Source of the DNA: Proteus hauseri ATCC 700826 | Lineage (GTDB): Bacteria > Pseudomonadota > Gammaproteobacteria > Enterobacterales > Enterobacteriaceae | Length of the DNA: 64,000 nucleotides | Assembly (NCBI RefSeq): GCF_001654965.1 | Contig: NZ_LXEV01000003.1 | Coordinates: 62,001 to 126,000, forward strand | Direction of reading: 5' to 3' | Shown: positions 27,843 to 36,880 of the stretch, one piece after another | How positions within the stretch are numbered: position 1 is the stretch's first letter | Layout of the letters: each line of letters starts with the position of its first letter | Notes under the pieces: model-generated | What the model was told of the DNA's origin: nothing | Database searches by the model: none | The model's input: only the letters and a program-made list of their open reading frames with translations | Translations under genes and position numbers: made by a program

Positions 27843-28632
27843 GATTAAAACGTATCGAAAGCCGTGTTCTCGCATCAATAAGATAACGGGTATAATCCTG
27901 TGTGGGATAATTTAATACTTGGTTTTTTTCACCATATTCCACCACTCGCCCTTTTTTCATCACTAAAATATCATCGGCAATTTCATTAACTAATCCCAAA
28001 TCATGAGAAATAAAAATCAGTGTCGATTTTTGACTTTCAATTACCTGCTGAAGTAATTGTAAAATATCTCGTCGCAGTGGTGCATCAAGAGCGGTTGTTG
28101 GTTCATCTGCAATTAAGAGCTTGGGTGATAACGCCAACGCTATAGCTATCATCACGCGTTGTAATTGGCCACCACTTAATTGGTTTGGATAAGCACGCAT
28201 GACTGTTTGATATTGTGTCGGAAAAATATGAGATAATACGTCACGGGTTTGAGCTTCTGCCTGCTTTTTATTTAATGAAAAATGATAAATTAACGTTTGG
28301 CTAAATTGTTTACCAATGGTCATTAGGGGATCAAACGCACTCATGCCATTTTGTACAATCACGCCCAAAGTAGTACCTAATAAAGCGCGTCGCTGAGATA
28401 AAGATTGATGCTCAATAGGTTTTTCTTCTAAGTAAATTTCACCGGAAAATTGCAATGTTTCTGGTAATAAACCCATTATCACTTTACTAAGAAGGCTTTT
28501 TCCGCAGCCACTTTCTCCAACAATAGCTAAAGTGCGCCCCTTATTTACAGAGAATGAAATATCCTCAATCAATTTTTTTTCTGAGTTTTTATGTTTTATT
28601 GAAATTGAATTAAGCGTCAGTAATTTGTTCAT
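27829..28632 (-). CDS. nikD: NikD, nickel ABC transporter ATPase
   Basis: A 267-residue ABC ATPase. Walker A is GESGCGKSL, the signature LSGGQLQR and Walker B LLIADEPTTALD. The Thr/Ser after the Walker A lysine is kept (GKS). Its start overlaps the nikC end by 23 bases, which implies translational coupling. The last codons lie in a TTAA repeat. Confidence 0.88.
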   Translation of the reverse strand: MNKLLTLNSISIKHKNSEKKLIEDISFSVNKGRTLAIVGESGCGKSLLSKVIMGLLPETLQFSGEIYLEEKPIEHQSLSQRRALLGTTLGVIVQNGMSAFDPLMTIGKQFSQTLIYHFSLNKKQAEAQTRDVLSHIFPTQYQTVMRAYPNQLSGGQLQRVMIAIALALSPKLLIADEPTTALDAPLRRDILQLLQQVIESQKSTLIFISHDLGLVNEIADDILVMKKGRVVEYGEKNQVLNYPTQDYTRYLIDARTRLSIRFNQLIN

Positions 28633-29479
28633 CTTTTTTTCCTACTGACTGACGATTATCAGGATCAAACACATCTCGTAAAAAATCACCCCAAAAATTA
28701 AATGCCGTCACAACCACGGTTATCGCAATACCTGCGGGTAGCATTTGTTCAGGGTGTAATATCATCACGTTTTTAGCTTCGCTTAGCATATTTCCCCATT
28801 CTGGCGTTGGTGGTTGCACACCTAGTCCCAAAAATGAGAGTGCAGAGATCATTAAAATAACACTACCAATATCAGCTGAGGCTAAAACAATAGTTTCTGC
28901 CAGCGTCACTGGTAATAAATGACGACGTAAAATATGGCTAGATGGCGCACCAATAACACGAGCATAAGCAATGTAATTACGATGAGAGTATTGTCGTACT
29001 ACGCCGCGTATCATTCGGGCATACCATGCCCATTTCACTAAAATAACGGCAATTAAAATATTACCAATTCCAGGACCCATAATTCCTACTAATGCCAAAA
29101 TCATTATTTCAGCAGGAAATGACAGCACCACATCACATAATCGCATAATAAAGGTATCTGTTTTGCCCTGAAAATATCCGGCTAACATCCCCATTAACCA
29201 ACCCATTATTAAGGTGACGCACATTGCCAATAACGCGTAAAAAACCGTGGTGCGTATACCAAATAATAAGCGCGAGAAAATACAGCGCCCAAGATTGTCA
29301 GTACCTAGTGGGTAATTAATACTTATTGGCTGAAATTTTAAGCGTATCGAGGTTAAAGTCGGATCATGTGGCGCAATCCAAGGCGCAAATATTCCAGCAA
29401 AAATAACAACAATAATCACAAAAAAGCACAGTTGTGCACTTTTATCTTGAGAGAGTCTTTGCCAGAAAAGTTGCCACAT
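28610..29479 (-). CDS. nikC: NikC, nickel ABC transporter permease
   Basis: A 289-residue inner-membrane permease of the DppC/OppC family with about six spans. The N-terminal APHDPT and LGTDNLGRC segment is typical, and the ATPase-contacting EAA loop is visible as YARVIGAPSSHILRRHLLP. It begins 2 bases after nikB stops, behind GAGGAAATAATT. Confidence 0.9.
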   Translation of the reverse strand: MWQLFWQRLSQDKSAQLCFFVIIVVIFAGIFAPWIAPHDPTLTSIRLKFQPISINYPLGTDNLGRCIFSRLLFGIRTTVFYALLAMCVTLIMGWLMGMLAGYFQGKTDTFIMRLCDVVLSFPAEIMILALVGIMGPGIGNILIAVILVKWAWYARMIRGVVRQYSHRNYIAYARVIGAPSSHILRRHLLPVTLAETIVLASADIGSVILMISALSFLGLGVQPPTPEWGNMLSEAKNVMILHPEQMLPAGIAITVVVTAFNFWGDFLRDVFDPDNRQSVGKKDEQITDA

Positions 29480-29481
29480 AA

Positions 29482-30408
29482 TTATTTCCTCAACCGAGGA
29501 TCAGCCGCAATTTGAATGATATCCATTAAAAAATTAAAAAAGAGAAAGAGTAAAGACATCAATAAAATATAGGCTTGTATCATAGGATAATCACGACCAA
29601 ATATAGCGCTAATACAAAGACGCCCCACGCCTGGCCATGCAAATATATTCTCAATAACCACTGTTCCTGCAATAAGTTTAGGAATACTCATACCCAAGGC
29701 AGTTAATGATGAATAAAGCGAATTGCGTAAAATATGGCGGCGTAAAATTAGGTTATCGGGTAAACCTCTTGCTCTGGCATAAAACACATAAGGCTGATGC
29801 CATTGGTTCAACATCGCCCCTCGTAATAAACGCAAATAAGTACCGATATAACCCAAAGCCAATGCTAATGCAGGCAAAATAACCGATTGTGGCGACAACA
29901 TACCACTAACAGGTAACCAATCTAAATAAACAGCAACGCCCCAAATTAATAAAAGCCCCAGCCAGTAGTTAGGAATTGCAGTTAAAACAAAAACAACAAA
30001 CCGAATACTTTTATCAGCAAAACTTTGTGGTTTAGCAACACACCATAAAGCCAAAGGCAGTGCCAGAATTATCGTAAAGAAAAGTGCCGTTGATGCCAGC
30101 CACAATGTTGGCGGTAACGCTCTTAGCATCTCCTTAATAACAGGTGTTCGAGTAAGAAACGAAGTACCAAAATCAAATTGTAAACTGGCAGCCAACCATA
30201 AGAAATAGCGAGTAAAAAAGGGCTTATCAAGGCCTAATTCTTGACGCATTCCTTCAATAGCTTCTGGTGTGGGTACAATTTCATTAATGCGCAAAGCGAC
30301 TTCCGCTGGATCTGACGGCGCAAGATCCAGCAAAATAAAAGCAACAAATGAGATCATTAATACTAGCGGAATTATCGCCAGTAAACGCCAGAATATATAA
30401 CGCAGCAT
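29482..30408 (-). CDS. nikB: NikB, nickel ABC transporter permease
   Basis: A 308-residue permease of the DppB/OppB family, about six spans, starting MLRYIFWRLLAIIPL. The EAA loop reads YARARGLPDNLILRRHILRN. With NikC it forms the channel that receives nickel (probably as a chelate) from NikA. An intercistronic hairpin separates it from nikA upstream. Confidence 0.9.
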   Translation of the reverse strand: MLRYIFWRLLAIIPLVLMISFVAFILLDLAPSDPAEVALRINEIVPTPEAIEGMRQELGLDKPFFTRYFLWLAASLQFDFGTSFLTRTPVIKEMLRALPPTLWLASTALFFTIILALPLALWCVAKPQSFADKSIRFVVFVLTAIPNYWLGLLLIWGVAVYLDWLPVSGMLSPQSVILPALALALGYIGTYLRLLRGAMLNQWHQPYVFYARARGLPDNLILRRHILRNSLYSSLTALGMSIPKLIAGTVVIENIFAWPGVGRLCISAIFGRDYPMIQAYILLMSLLFLFFNFLMDIIQIAADPRLRK

Positions 30409-30420
30409 AGTTTTTCATCA

Positions 30421-30448
30421 GTGTGGTAACTCATTTAAGTCACCACAC
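30421..30448 (-). other. Intercistronic hairpin between nikA and nikB
   Basis: GTGTGGT (30421-30427) pairs with ACCACAC (30442-30448) and extends to ten pairs with one wobble in RNA. It sits after the binding-protein gene and lacks a T tract, so it probably stabilises nikA mRNA and sets a high NikA to permease ratio. Confidence 0.6.
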
Positions 30449-30489
30449 TTGTTAAAGTTAAATAACCTATTTCTAATAAAGTCTAAAAG

Positions 30490-32064
30490 TTAAGGTTTAA
30501 AACGCATTTTCTCAAACGGTATTTCATATTGTGACGGATTAAAGCCAACATTTTCCAGCTCACTACGGTGAATCGCCTTAGTTCGTGAATACGTTAAAGG
30601 AATATAAACCGCCTCATCTGCTAAAGTAGTAAACAAGGTTTTATAAAGTGTCTGACGCTGTGTTTCATCTGGTGTAATTAATAATTCACCAATCATGGCA
30701 TCAAGTTGTGCTTTATTAGCTAATCCTTTTTGCCCTTGATAATCAGCATGAGCAGGAATTCTAAAGGATGAAACAAAAGAGGCAGGATCATACGGCGTTC
30801 CCCATGAAAGCGAATACTGTAAATCAAAATCACCATTTTTTTGTCTATCTAAAAAGGCTTGTTTTTCTTCACCTAATACCGTTAAAGCAACACCAATTTT
30901 TTTGAAATCATCTTGAATAAGCTCGGCTATCTCTTTTTCAACCGCGTTATTCACATTGTAAGAGAGCAATAATTGCAGCTTCTGCCCTTGCTTTTCACGA
31001 ATAGTTTCACCCTTTGGTAGCATCCAACCATCGGCCTCTAGCAACATGGCCGCTTTTTGTATTTCGTAATCATAGGTTGGTGAATCAAAATCACAATAAG
31101 GCACACTACGCGCCATTAAAGTATCTGCAACTTTTTCACTACCCGCCAAAATACCCTGCGCAATGCCTTCTTTATCTACCGCATATTGCAAGGCTTGGCG
31201 TACTTTTTGACTTGATGTAATAGCACGACTGCTATTTAACACCAAAGCACGAGAAGCAATAGGTGCACTCATTTGTGTTTTAAACTTATCTGAATTCATT
31301 AATGCTGCAAAAGAGTCCATATCCAACATGTCGCCATCTGCACCAAAAATAAGCTGAATATCGCCTTTTTGCAGAGAAAGTAGCATAGTTTGTCTATCGG
31401 GGATCACTCGCCATACCACACCATTTAATACGGGTTTTTCACCCCAATAATTCGGATTAGCTTTAAATTGGGCATATTGATCTTTTTTATGTTCTGTTAG
31501 CACCCAAGGACCTGTACCAATATAATCGCTGACACCTGTTTTTGTTTTGCCATTAATAAATGATTTTGGCGAAATAAAACGAAAAGGTCGGGTTAAACCT
31601 AGTTCAGTTAAGGTTGGATAATAAGGATTTTTAAGGTTCAGCTTAACCGTAAATTCATCAACCACATCCACACTATCAATTTGGCGCACTAACTCTAACC
31701 ATGCATGGCGCTCATAGTTATCTAATACCGCATCCATATTCAGTTTTACTGCTTGCGCGTTAAAGGGCTCACCGTCACTAAAAGTCACATCATGGCGTAA
31801 GAAAAAAGTATAGATTTTGCCATCAGGTGAAATATCCCAACGCTCAGCCAAATAAGGTGCTACGCCTTTATCCGTATTTAATACTAATGATTCAAATACC
31901 ATATTCTGCGCGGCCATTTCGCCAGAATAAAGATGCGGATTAATATCACGAATATCTTTTGTGCTGGCATAATCCAACATATTATTGCTTTTATCTGCTA
32001 ACGCAGGGAAAGCACATGCCAACGTTAATAATAGCGTTGGGATCACTGAAAATAAGGACTTCAC
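30490..32064 (-). CDS. nikA: NikA, periplasmic nickel-binding protein
   Basis: A 524-residue periplasmic binding protein, the same length as E. coli NikA, with matching segments INPHLYSGEMAAQNMVFE, RHAWLEL, RPFRFISP, IGTGPWVL, NYWGEKP and EIPFEKM. NikA binds Ni(II) as a complex with small organic chelators such as histidine. The signal peptide ends near FPALA. I prefer the GTG at 32064, since AAGGAG stands 6 bases before it; the ATG two codons earlier directly abuts that ribosome site. It lies 21 bases after the methyltransferase gene. Nickel supply would serve urease and hydrogenases, not seen in this window. Confidence 0.9.
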   Translation of the reverse strand: MKSLFSVIPTLLLTLACAFPALADKSNNMLDYASTKDIRDINPHLYSGEMAAQNMVFESLVLNTDKGVAPYLAERWDISPDGKIYTFFLRHDVTFSDGEPFNAQAVKLNMDAVLDNYERHAWLELVRQIDSVDVVDEFTVKLNLKNPYYPTLTELGLTRPFRFISPKSFINGKTKTGVSDYIGTGPWVLTEHKKDQYAQFKANPNYWGEKPVLNGVVWRVIPDRQTMLLSLQKGDIQLIFGADGDMLDMDSFAALMNSDKFKTQMSAPIASRALVLNSSRAITSSQKVRQALQYAVDKEGIAQGILAGSEKVADTLMARSVPYCDFDSPTYDYEIQKAAMLLEADGWMLPKGETIREKQGQKLQLLLSYNVNNAVEKEIAELIQDDFKKIGVALTVLGEEKQAFLDRQKNGDFDLQYSLSWGTPYDPASFVSSFRIPAHADYQGQKGLANKAQLDAMIGELLITPDETQRQTLYKTLFTTLADEAVYIPLTYSRTKAIHRSELENVGFNPSQYEIPFEKMRFKP

Positions 32065-32085
32065 ACTCATCTCCTTCTTTTTTTA

Positions 32086-32868
32086 TTAACGTGTTTTCTG
32101 TTTTTGTGCGTGGATCATAAACATTGGTGTCGAGCCATAATTAATCTTTTCTTCTTTATCCCAGACTAAATCACCAATATTGAGATCCACCATATAACGA
32201 CTAAATCCAATATCCATTAGAGTATTAAGATCCCATTGAGGGCGTTTAATTCGACTTAAGGGGAGTTGGCGCGCAATTCTTTCCATCTCTTTGGTATCCG
32301 TATTGACATAATGGTCAGAGACTTGCTGGCTTGCTGCTTGTTCTCTATCAGCAAGAAAACCCTGCCAATATGCATCATCAAAAAGATGTAAATACCAATT
32401 AGCATCAAAATTAATCAAACTGCCACCGGGTTTAAGTACTCGAAACCACTCTTGGTATGCCTGTTGTGGTGCTTTTAAATTCCATGTCACATTACGACTC
32501 ACAACTAAATCAAACTGTTCATGACCAAAAGGCAGTTGATGCACATCGCCACGAACAAATTGAATGTTGGCATTATGATGAGCTGCATTATTTTTTGCTT
32601 CTAACAACATGCCTTGAGTTGCATCAATTGCCGTGACATCGTGCCCAGATAACGCTAATAAAATAGCGAAAAAACCAGGCCCAGTCCCAATATCTAATAC
32701 TTTTAAGGTTTCACCTTCTTTAACGTGACTTAGCAGCAAATGACGCCATTTTTGTTGTTTTTCACTGAGTAATTCTTGCTGATTTGACTCGCTATAGCTC
32801 TCTGCTCTGATATTCCAGTAGCGGGTAACATCATTAAGTAATTGGCTATTGTTAATATTATTTGTCAT
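32086..32868 (-). CDS. SAM-dependent methyltransferase at the head of the nik operon
   Basis: A 260-residue class I methyltransferase. Motif I is VLDIGTGPGFFAI (the SAM-binding loop), followed by VTAIDATQGML, the GDVHQLPF acidic loop and FDLVVSRNVTWNL, as in the Methyltransf_11/ubiE-like group. It has no signal peptide. It is 21 bases upstream of nikA and surely cotranscribed. A methyltransferase is not part of the E. coli nik operon; it may modify a metallophore or chelator used for nickel uptake, or detoxify something linked to nickel, but no substrate can be read from sequence. Confidence 0.8.
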   Translation of the reverse strand: MTNNINNSQLLNDVTRYWNIRAESYSESNQQELLSEKQQKWRHLLLSHVKEGETLKVLDIGTGPGFFAILLALSGHDVTAIDATQGMLLEAKNNAAHHNANIQFVRGDVHQLPFGHEQFDLVVSRNVTWNLKAPQQAYQEWFRVLKPGGSLINFDANWYLHLFDDAYWQGFLADREQAASQQVSDHYVNTDTKEMERIARQLPLSRIKRPQWDLNTLMDIGFSRYMVDLNIGDLVWDKEEKINYGSTPMFMIHAQKQKTR

Positions 32869-33309
32869 CAGAAACCTGCTGTTGTATCAACGTAAAGAGA
32901 GGAATTTATTCCCAAAAAAAGAGGGGTTGACTATTTTTTAGTGTGGCTAACATACCCTGTAACCCCTGTATGCTCTATGTGCTATATCAATGAACATTAG
33001 TGATCAATTAAGGCTTATCATTAGTTTGTGAACATATCGATACTCAATAATGTGCATCCTAAGATGGAGTAAGATAACTAAGCAAACAGATTATGTGCAG
33101 AGAAAGGGGATTGCGAAGATATAGTAATAATTTGCGCGAATTCTTAAATAAAAGCGCAAAATAAAACCAAAATCTGATTTTTAATCCGTAGTCTGAAAGA
33201 TTAATACGTTAATTTTACCTTTTTTATAAACGCGTTATAGTCAATAATCTTTATAGACAATAATATCCATTATTAAACAAATATAGCCGTAGAATAAGGC
33301 TCGCTAAAT
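32869..33309. promoter_or_regulatory. Divergent promoter region between the nik operon and the srf region
   Basis: 441 AT-rich bases without a gene. It must hold the promoter of the methyltransferase-nikABCDE operon (minus) and of the vWA gene (plus). Near its left end CATAC (32951-32955) and GTATG (32968-32972) form an inverted repeat with 12 bases between, overlapping two direct CCCTGTA repeats. The E. coli NikR operator has the half-sites in the opposite order (GTATGA-N16-TCATAC), so it is not a standard NikR site. Confidence 0.45.
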
Positions 33310-34830
33310 ATGAATCGAATATCACGATTAACGGCTGATATAACACGCGCCGATTTTGCCTTAACCCATCAACAGCAATTACTTCAATTGTTGACGCAAC
33401 ATTTTCCGATAAAATATCGCACTCTTTTTGCGACGCCTGAAAAAAAATCAGATGGCGTTATTGAATGGTATAGCGCGGTTTCAGGCAATCCTATCGCTCT
33501 CTCTTTATTGCAAGGGCAAGAGCAACAAGAAATAAGACGTATTTTAGATGAGCGCCTTAATGATATTAAAACGCAAACAGCGTTATTAGCATCACAAAAT
33601 AGGATCACAGATGAAGAACGCCATCTTTTAGATACTGCGTCCACACTACCCGATACTGAAAGTATATATGTAATTAATGGCCAACCGGTTATCACATGGT
33701 GGCCAAGAACAACACCGTTACCACCTCCTATTGCACAAATCACAGGGGGTGCTTCTGCCGCTGCGGCAGGCGCTGCACTTGCTAATATTCCAGCCCAAAC
33801 GCGTCGCCGTTGGTTACGCTGGTTATTATTATTTTTATTCTTACTCTTTTTACTGCTATTGGCGTCTTGGCTAAAAGGCTGTTTTGACCCTAAAGCTGTT
33901 CCCCCTGTTGTTGACGAAAAGCCACAACTGGTTACGCCACCAGAACCTGTACCCGAGCCAGTTCCTGAGCCAGAACCCACGCCTGAACCTGTAGCTGAGC
34001 CAATACCAGAACCTATTCCTGAACCCGTTCCTGTGCCTGAACCTAAACCAGAGCCAAAACCAGTTGTACCGCCGAAAAAACTCACTCCACTAGAGGCTTG
34101 TGTCCAAGATGAGCTAAAACAATCAGGGGTGAGCGAGAAAACGGCAAATGTAACTTGTCAAAATCGTTTAGCCAATAAGATTAAACAGATGTGTCCATCT
34201 GAACGCCCTGCTGAGTTGGCTCCACAAGTTATTTTAATTTTTGATGCATCCGGTTCGATGGCACTTAGCATGAACTTAACGGAAGACGATTTAGACTTTA
34301 TTGCTAATACAGGTACGTTATTTGCAGGCTATGATGCAGAACCTCGCCGAATTACCGTAGCAAGAAATGCCGCGACTAAAATTATTAATAGCATTCCATC
34401 AGATATGAAAATCACTACCGTGGTGGCCTCTGATTGTGGTGTGGTTAAATCAAGCCCTGCTTATGGTGGTAATGAACGTTCTAAACTGTTGAGCTATATC
34501 AAACGTATTGAACCTGATAGCGGCACACCTTTAGCCGAGTCAATTAAACGAGCTGGCTCGTTAATTCAGAGTAACAACCGCGATACACTGATTGTGTTGT
34601 TATCAGATGGCTTAGAATCTTGTGACCAAGACCCTTGCGCTGCCGCGAGTGCATTAAAACGTGCGCACCCTCGAGCGGTCATTAATGTTGTTGATATTTT
34701 AGGTACTGGTGCAGGTAACTGCGTAGCTAAAGCAACTGGTGGCCAAGTCTTTACTGCGCGCAATGCTAACGAAGTTAATGTGATGATGAAAAAGGCAATT
34801 GATGATTATATTCCTAAAAACTGCCGATAA
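33310..34830 (+). CDS. SrfA-like membrane protein with periplasmic vWA domain
   Basis: A 506-residue single-pass protein, N-in by charge (RRR before the span). Residues 1-160 are a cytoplasmic domain sharing IEWYSAVSG and YVINGQPVITWW with the SrfA protein encoded next (IDWYSAIDG, FIVNGQPVITFW). The span is about 169-188, followed by a conserved GCF. Residues 209-254 are Pro-Glu repeats, probably an extended spacer in the periplasm. A vWA domain follows (about 305-500) with an intact MIDAS: DASGS at 312-316, a later SGTPL threonine and the LLSDGLE aspartate. It is a metal-binding adhesion or scaffold domain. A terminator and 556 bases separate it from srfA, so it may be its own unit within the locus. 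Confidence 0.8.
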   Translation: MNRISRLTADITRADFALTHQQQLLQLLTQHFPIKYRTLFATPEKKSDGVIEWYSAVSGNPIALSLLQGQEQQEIRRILDERLNDIKTQTALLASQNRITDEERHLLDTASTLPDTESIYVINGQPVITWWPRTTPLPPPIAQITGGASAAAAGAALANIPAQTRRRWLRWLLLFLFLLFLLLLASWLKGCFDPKAVPPVVDEKPQLVTPPEPVPEPVPEPEPTPEPVAEPIPEPIPEPVPVPEPKPEPKPVVPPKKLTPLEACVQDELKQSGVSEKTANVTCQNRLANKIKQMCPSERPAELAPQVILIFDASGSMALSMNLTEDDLDFIANTGTLFAGYDAEPRRITVARNAATKIINSIPSDMKITTVVASDCGVVKSSPAYGGNERSKLLSYIKRIEPDSGTPLAESIKRAGSLIQSNNRDTLIVLLSDGLESCDQDPCAAASALKRAHPRAVINVVDILGTGAGNCVAKATGGQVFTARNANEVNVMMKKAIDDYIPKNCR

Positions 34831-34859
34831 TCATTGATAACATTTACTAATAATTTCTT

Positions 34860-34887
34860 AGCCCTCTTTAGTTAATAATTGAGGGCT
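34860..34887 (+). terminator. Terminator after the SrfA-like vWA gene
   Basis: AGCCCTC (34860-34866) pairs with GAGGGCT (34881-34887), then TATTCTTTC. The loop is 14 bases and the T tract broken, so termination may be partial. Confidence 0.6.
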
Positions 34888-35386
34888 TATTCTTTCGAAC
34901 ACTAATATACGCTGGGTTAATCAATCACCAAGCTAATTAAGACTATTCTTTATTTTTAGCTTTTCTCATGTTTTAAATATTTTTAACATGATTAAAAATA
35001 AGAATATTTTGTGATTATTATCGCACCAATCTTATATTTTTGATGGGCTATTCTTTTATATTCCTTATCAATTCAATCCAAAAGCGTTATTTTTTAATGA
35101 AAAAGGTAATATATCGGTGGTTTACGCCATATATTTAAGAAAATATAGCGCATTATGTAATGCCACACGGTTATTCTCTATTATGTTATTTCAATATTCA
35201 CCATTGTTATCAAGAAAAACTAAAAAGTGTTTAATAATAATTAGTTAGCTATTATTAAATAATCCGCTAGATAGACACTCAATTTCTGATAATATAAAAT
35301 ACATTCAAATTATATATGTATATTTTTAGCCTCAAAGCCTATTTACGGATAAGCCAACTTACCCATAGATAATCTTGCCTAGCGGA
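34888..35386. other. AT-rich spacer before srfA
   Basis: About 500 bases of AT-rich DNA with no credible gene; the longest plus-strand frame with a start is only a dozen or so codons. A promoter for the srfABC operon is expected here. I looked for a sigma-28 pattern before srfA (TAAA-N15-GCCGATAA) and found none with correct spacing. Confidence 0.5.
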
Positions 35387-36877
35387 ATGATCGTCGTGAA
35401 TAAAGCATTCTTACGAAGTGGTAAATTAGAAAGTTACCTCCCAATGGGGGAAAATGGACAGGCTGTTTATATCTCTGCATTGCAGCTGCGTGAAACACTC
35501 CGATTAAGAGGAAAAGCGCACATTTCTCAATGTCTCGCTATTCCTCAACCAAATGAAACCGGAGAACGTATTGATTGGTATTCAGCTATTGATGGTTCTG
35601 TGATCCCTTGGTCCGCAGCATCAGAGGAAGAGCGGACATCAGCTTATGAGATATTAAAGCAGAATCAAGCTGATTTACTGGCTTTTAGCGAGAAAGAACA
35701 GCAAAAAGCAGACAAAGAGAGTCAACTGTTTGGTGCCTTACTCAGTAAAACGATCCAATTTCCCGATGAAAACCACGTTTTTATCGTTAATGGGCAGCCT
35801 GTTATCACTTTTTGGGGCTTTGTTAGCGCAAATCAGGTATTGAGAGTCGACCCTGTTGCCTGTCTTAAACCGGCTGTCGCAGCCCCGCTACAACCTGCCG
35901 CAACAATTATTCCATCAGTACAAGAAACCGCTGTAATAACCGAACGAAAACGCCCTTGGTGGCGCTTTTTATGGTGGTTACTGCCTTTGTTACTTCTTTT
36001 GCTGGCAATCTTATTTTTACGAGGCTGTTTCTCAACGCCATCACTGCCATTGGTGAATATCAATACGCCAACTATCGAAAAACCAGCGTTGCCTGATCCA
36101 ACATTAGAAAAACCACAACTGCCTACAGTTGTTACCAATGGACACAGTGTTAAAGTACCTACTGGCACTATTGCTACCGGAACAAATGGTGTCATTAGTG
36201 GTGTTGATGCGAATGGACTCGCCATTGATGGTACAGCCATCGATCCTAATACGGGGCTGCCTTTAGTTGATGCTCAGACAGACAACAATCAAGGTGCTTT
36301 ACCAGAAGGCACGCAACCGCCAGAAGTGCCGCCCGTTGACCCATCAGCGCAAAATGAACAGCCTAAAACTGACAACAATAAAACCGATGATGGCCAAAAT
36401 AGCAGTGCTGAAAACAAGGCCACTGATAATAAAACTGCAAATAATCAGGAACAACCCTTACCTCCTGATGTCACACCACCCGCTAGCGCCAATAACACCA
36501 CGCCGCTGACCATACCAGCTAGCGCATTAGCCAATGGTTCAACTGACTTTTTAAATGGTCAATGGCGTGCAGGTGCCGGCATCCAAGATCAAAAAACAGG
36601 TAAACCATTAAGCCTAGATTACCAATTAGATAATGGTAAAGGGCAAGTCGTGATGACGCGTAGTGATGGTGTGACCTGTAAGGCACCTGTTAATGCAGCC
36701 GTTAATCAAGGTGGCTTAAATATTAACAATCAAGGTCAGGCAAATTGTAGCGATGGTTCTAATTACCTCATGCCAAATATTATCTGCCAACCAGGAAGTC
36801 AAAATATCGCTGATTGCCAAGGGAAATATGACAACAGCCAGCCATTCCCATTATCAATGAAGCGGGAGAATAAATAA
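35387..36877 (+). CDS. srfA: SrfA, virulence-factor SrfA family membrane protein
   Basis: A 496-residue single-pass protein. The cytoplasmic N-terminal domain (1-160) with LPMGENGQAVYISALQLRET is characteristic of enterobacterial SrfA. The span is about 194-211 and is followed by RGCF, like the neighbouring paralogue. The periplasmic part is rich in Pro, Asn, Thr and Asp (about 220-375), then a compact C-terminal domain with six cysteines. The start is uncertain: ATG at 35387, or GTG at 35396 with GGA nine bases upstream. SrfA was named as an SsrB-regulated factor in Salmonella; its biochemical role is unknown. srfB follows 3 bases after the stop. Confidence 0.85.
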   Translation: MIVVNKAFLRSGKLESYLPMGENGQAVYISALQLRETLRLRGKAHISQCLAIPQPNETGERIDWYSAIDGSVIPWSAASEEERTSAYEILKQNQADLLAFSEKEQQKADKESQLFGALLSKTIQFPDENHVFIVNGQPVITFWGFVSANQVLRVDPVACLKPAVAAPLQPAATIIPSVQETAVITERKRPWWRFLWWLLPLLLLLLAILFLRGCFSTPSLPLVNINTPTIEKPALPDPTLEKPQLPTVVTNGHSVKVPTGTIATGTNGVISGVDANGLAIDGTAIDPNTGLPLVDAQTDNNQGALPEGTQPPEVPPVDPSAQNEQPKTDNNKTDDGQNSSAENKATDNKTANNQEQPLPPDVTPPASANNTTPLTIPASALANGSTDFLNGQWRAGAGIQDQKTGKPLSLDYQLDNGKGQVVMTRSDGVTCKAPVNAAVNQGGLNINNQGQANCSDGSNYLMPNIICQPGSQNIADCQGKYDNSQPFPLSMKRENK

Positions 36878-36880
36878 TTC

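Noticed and set aside
32869-33309. FNR or classical NikR site for the nik operon
   Set aside because: Only isolated TTGAT half-sites are seen, and the CATAC/GTATG arms are in reverse order to the NikR consensus.
33930-34075. CRISPR-like or tandem repeat DNA in the SrfA-like vWA gene
   Set aside because: The repetition is a coding Pro-Glu tract with variable codons and no unique spacers.
33384-34085. Gly/Ser/Thr-rich minus-strand open frame of 233 codons
   Set aside because: It is the antisense of the Pro-Glu repeat segment in the SrfA-like vWA gene; repeat codons keep the opposite frame open and the product is low-complexity.
35260-35386. Sigma-28 flagellar promoter before srfA
   Set aside because: Partial -10-like bases occur (ACGGATAA), but no TAAA element lies at the correct spacing.
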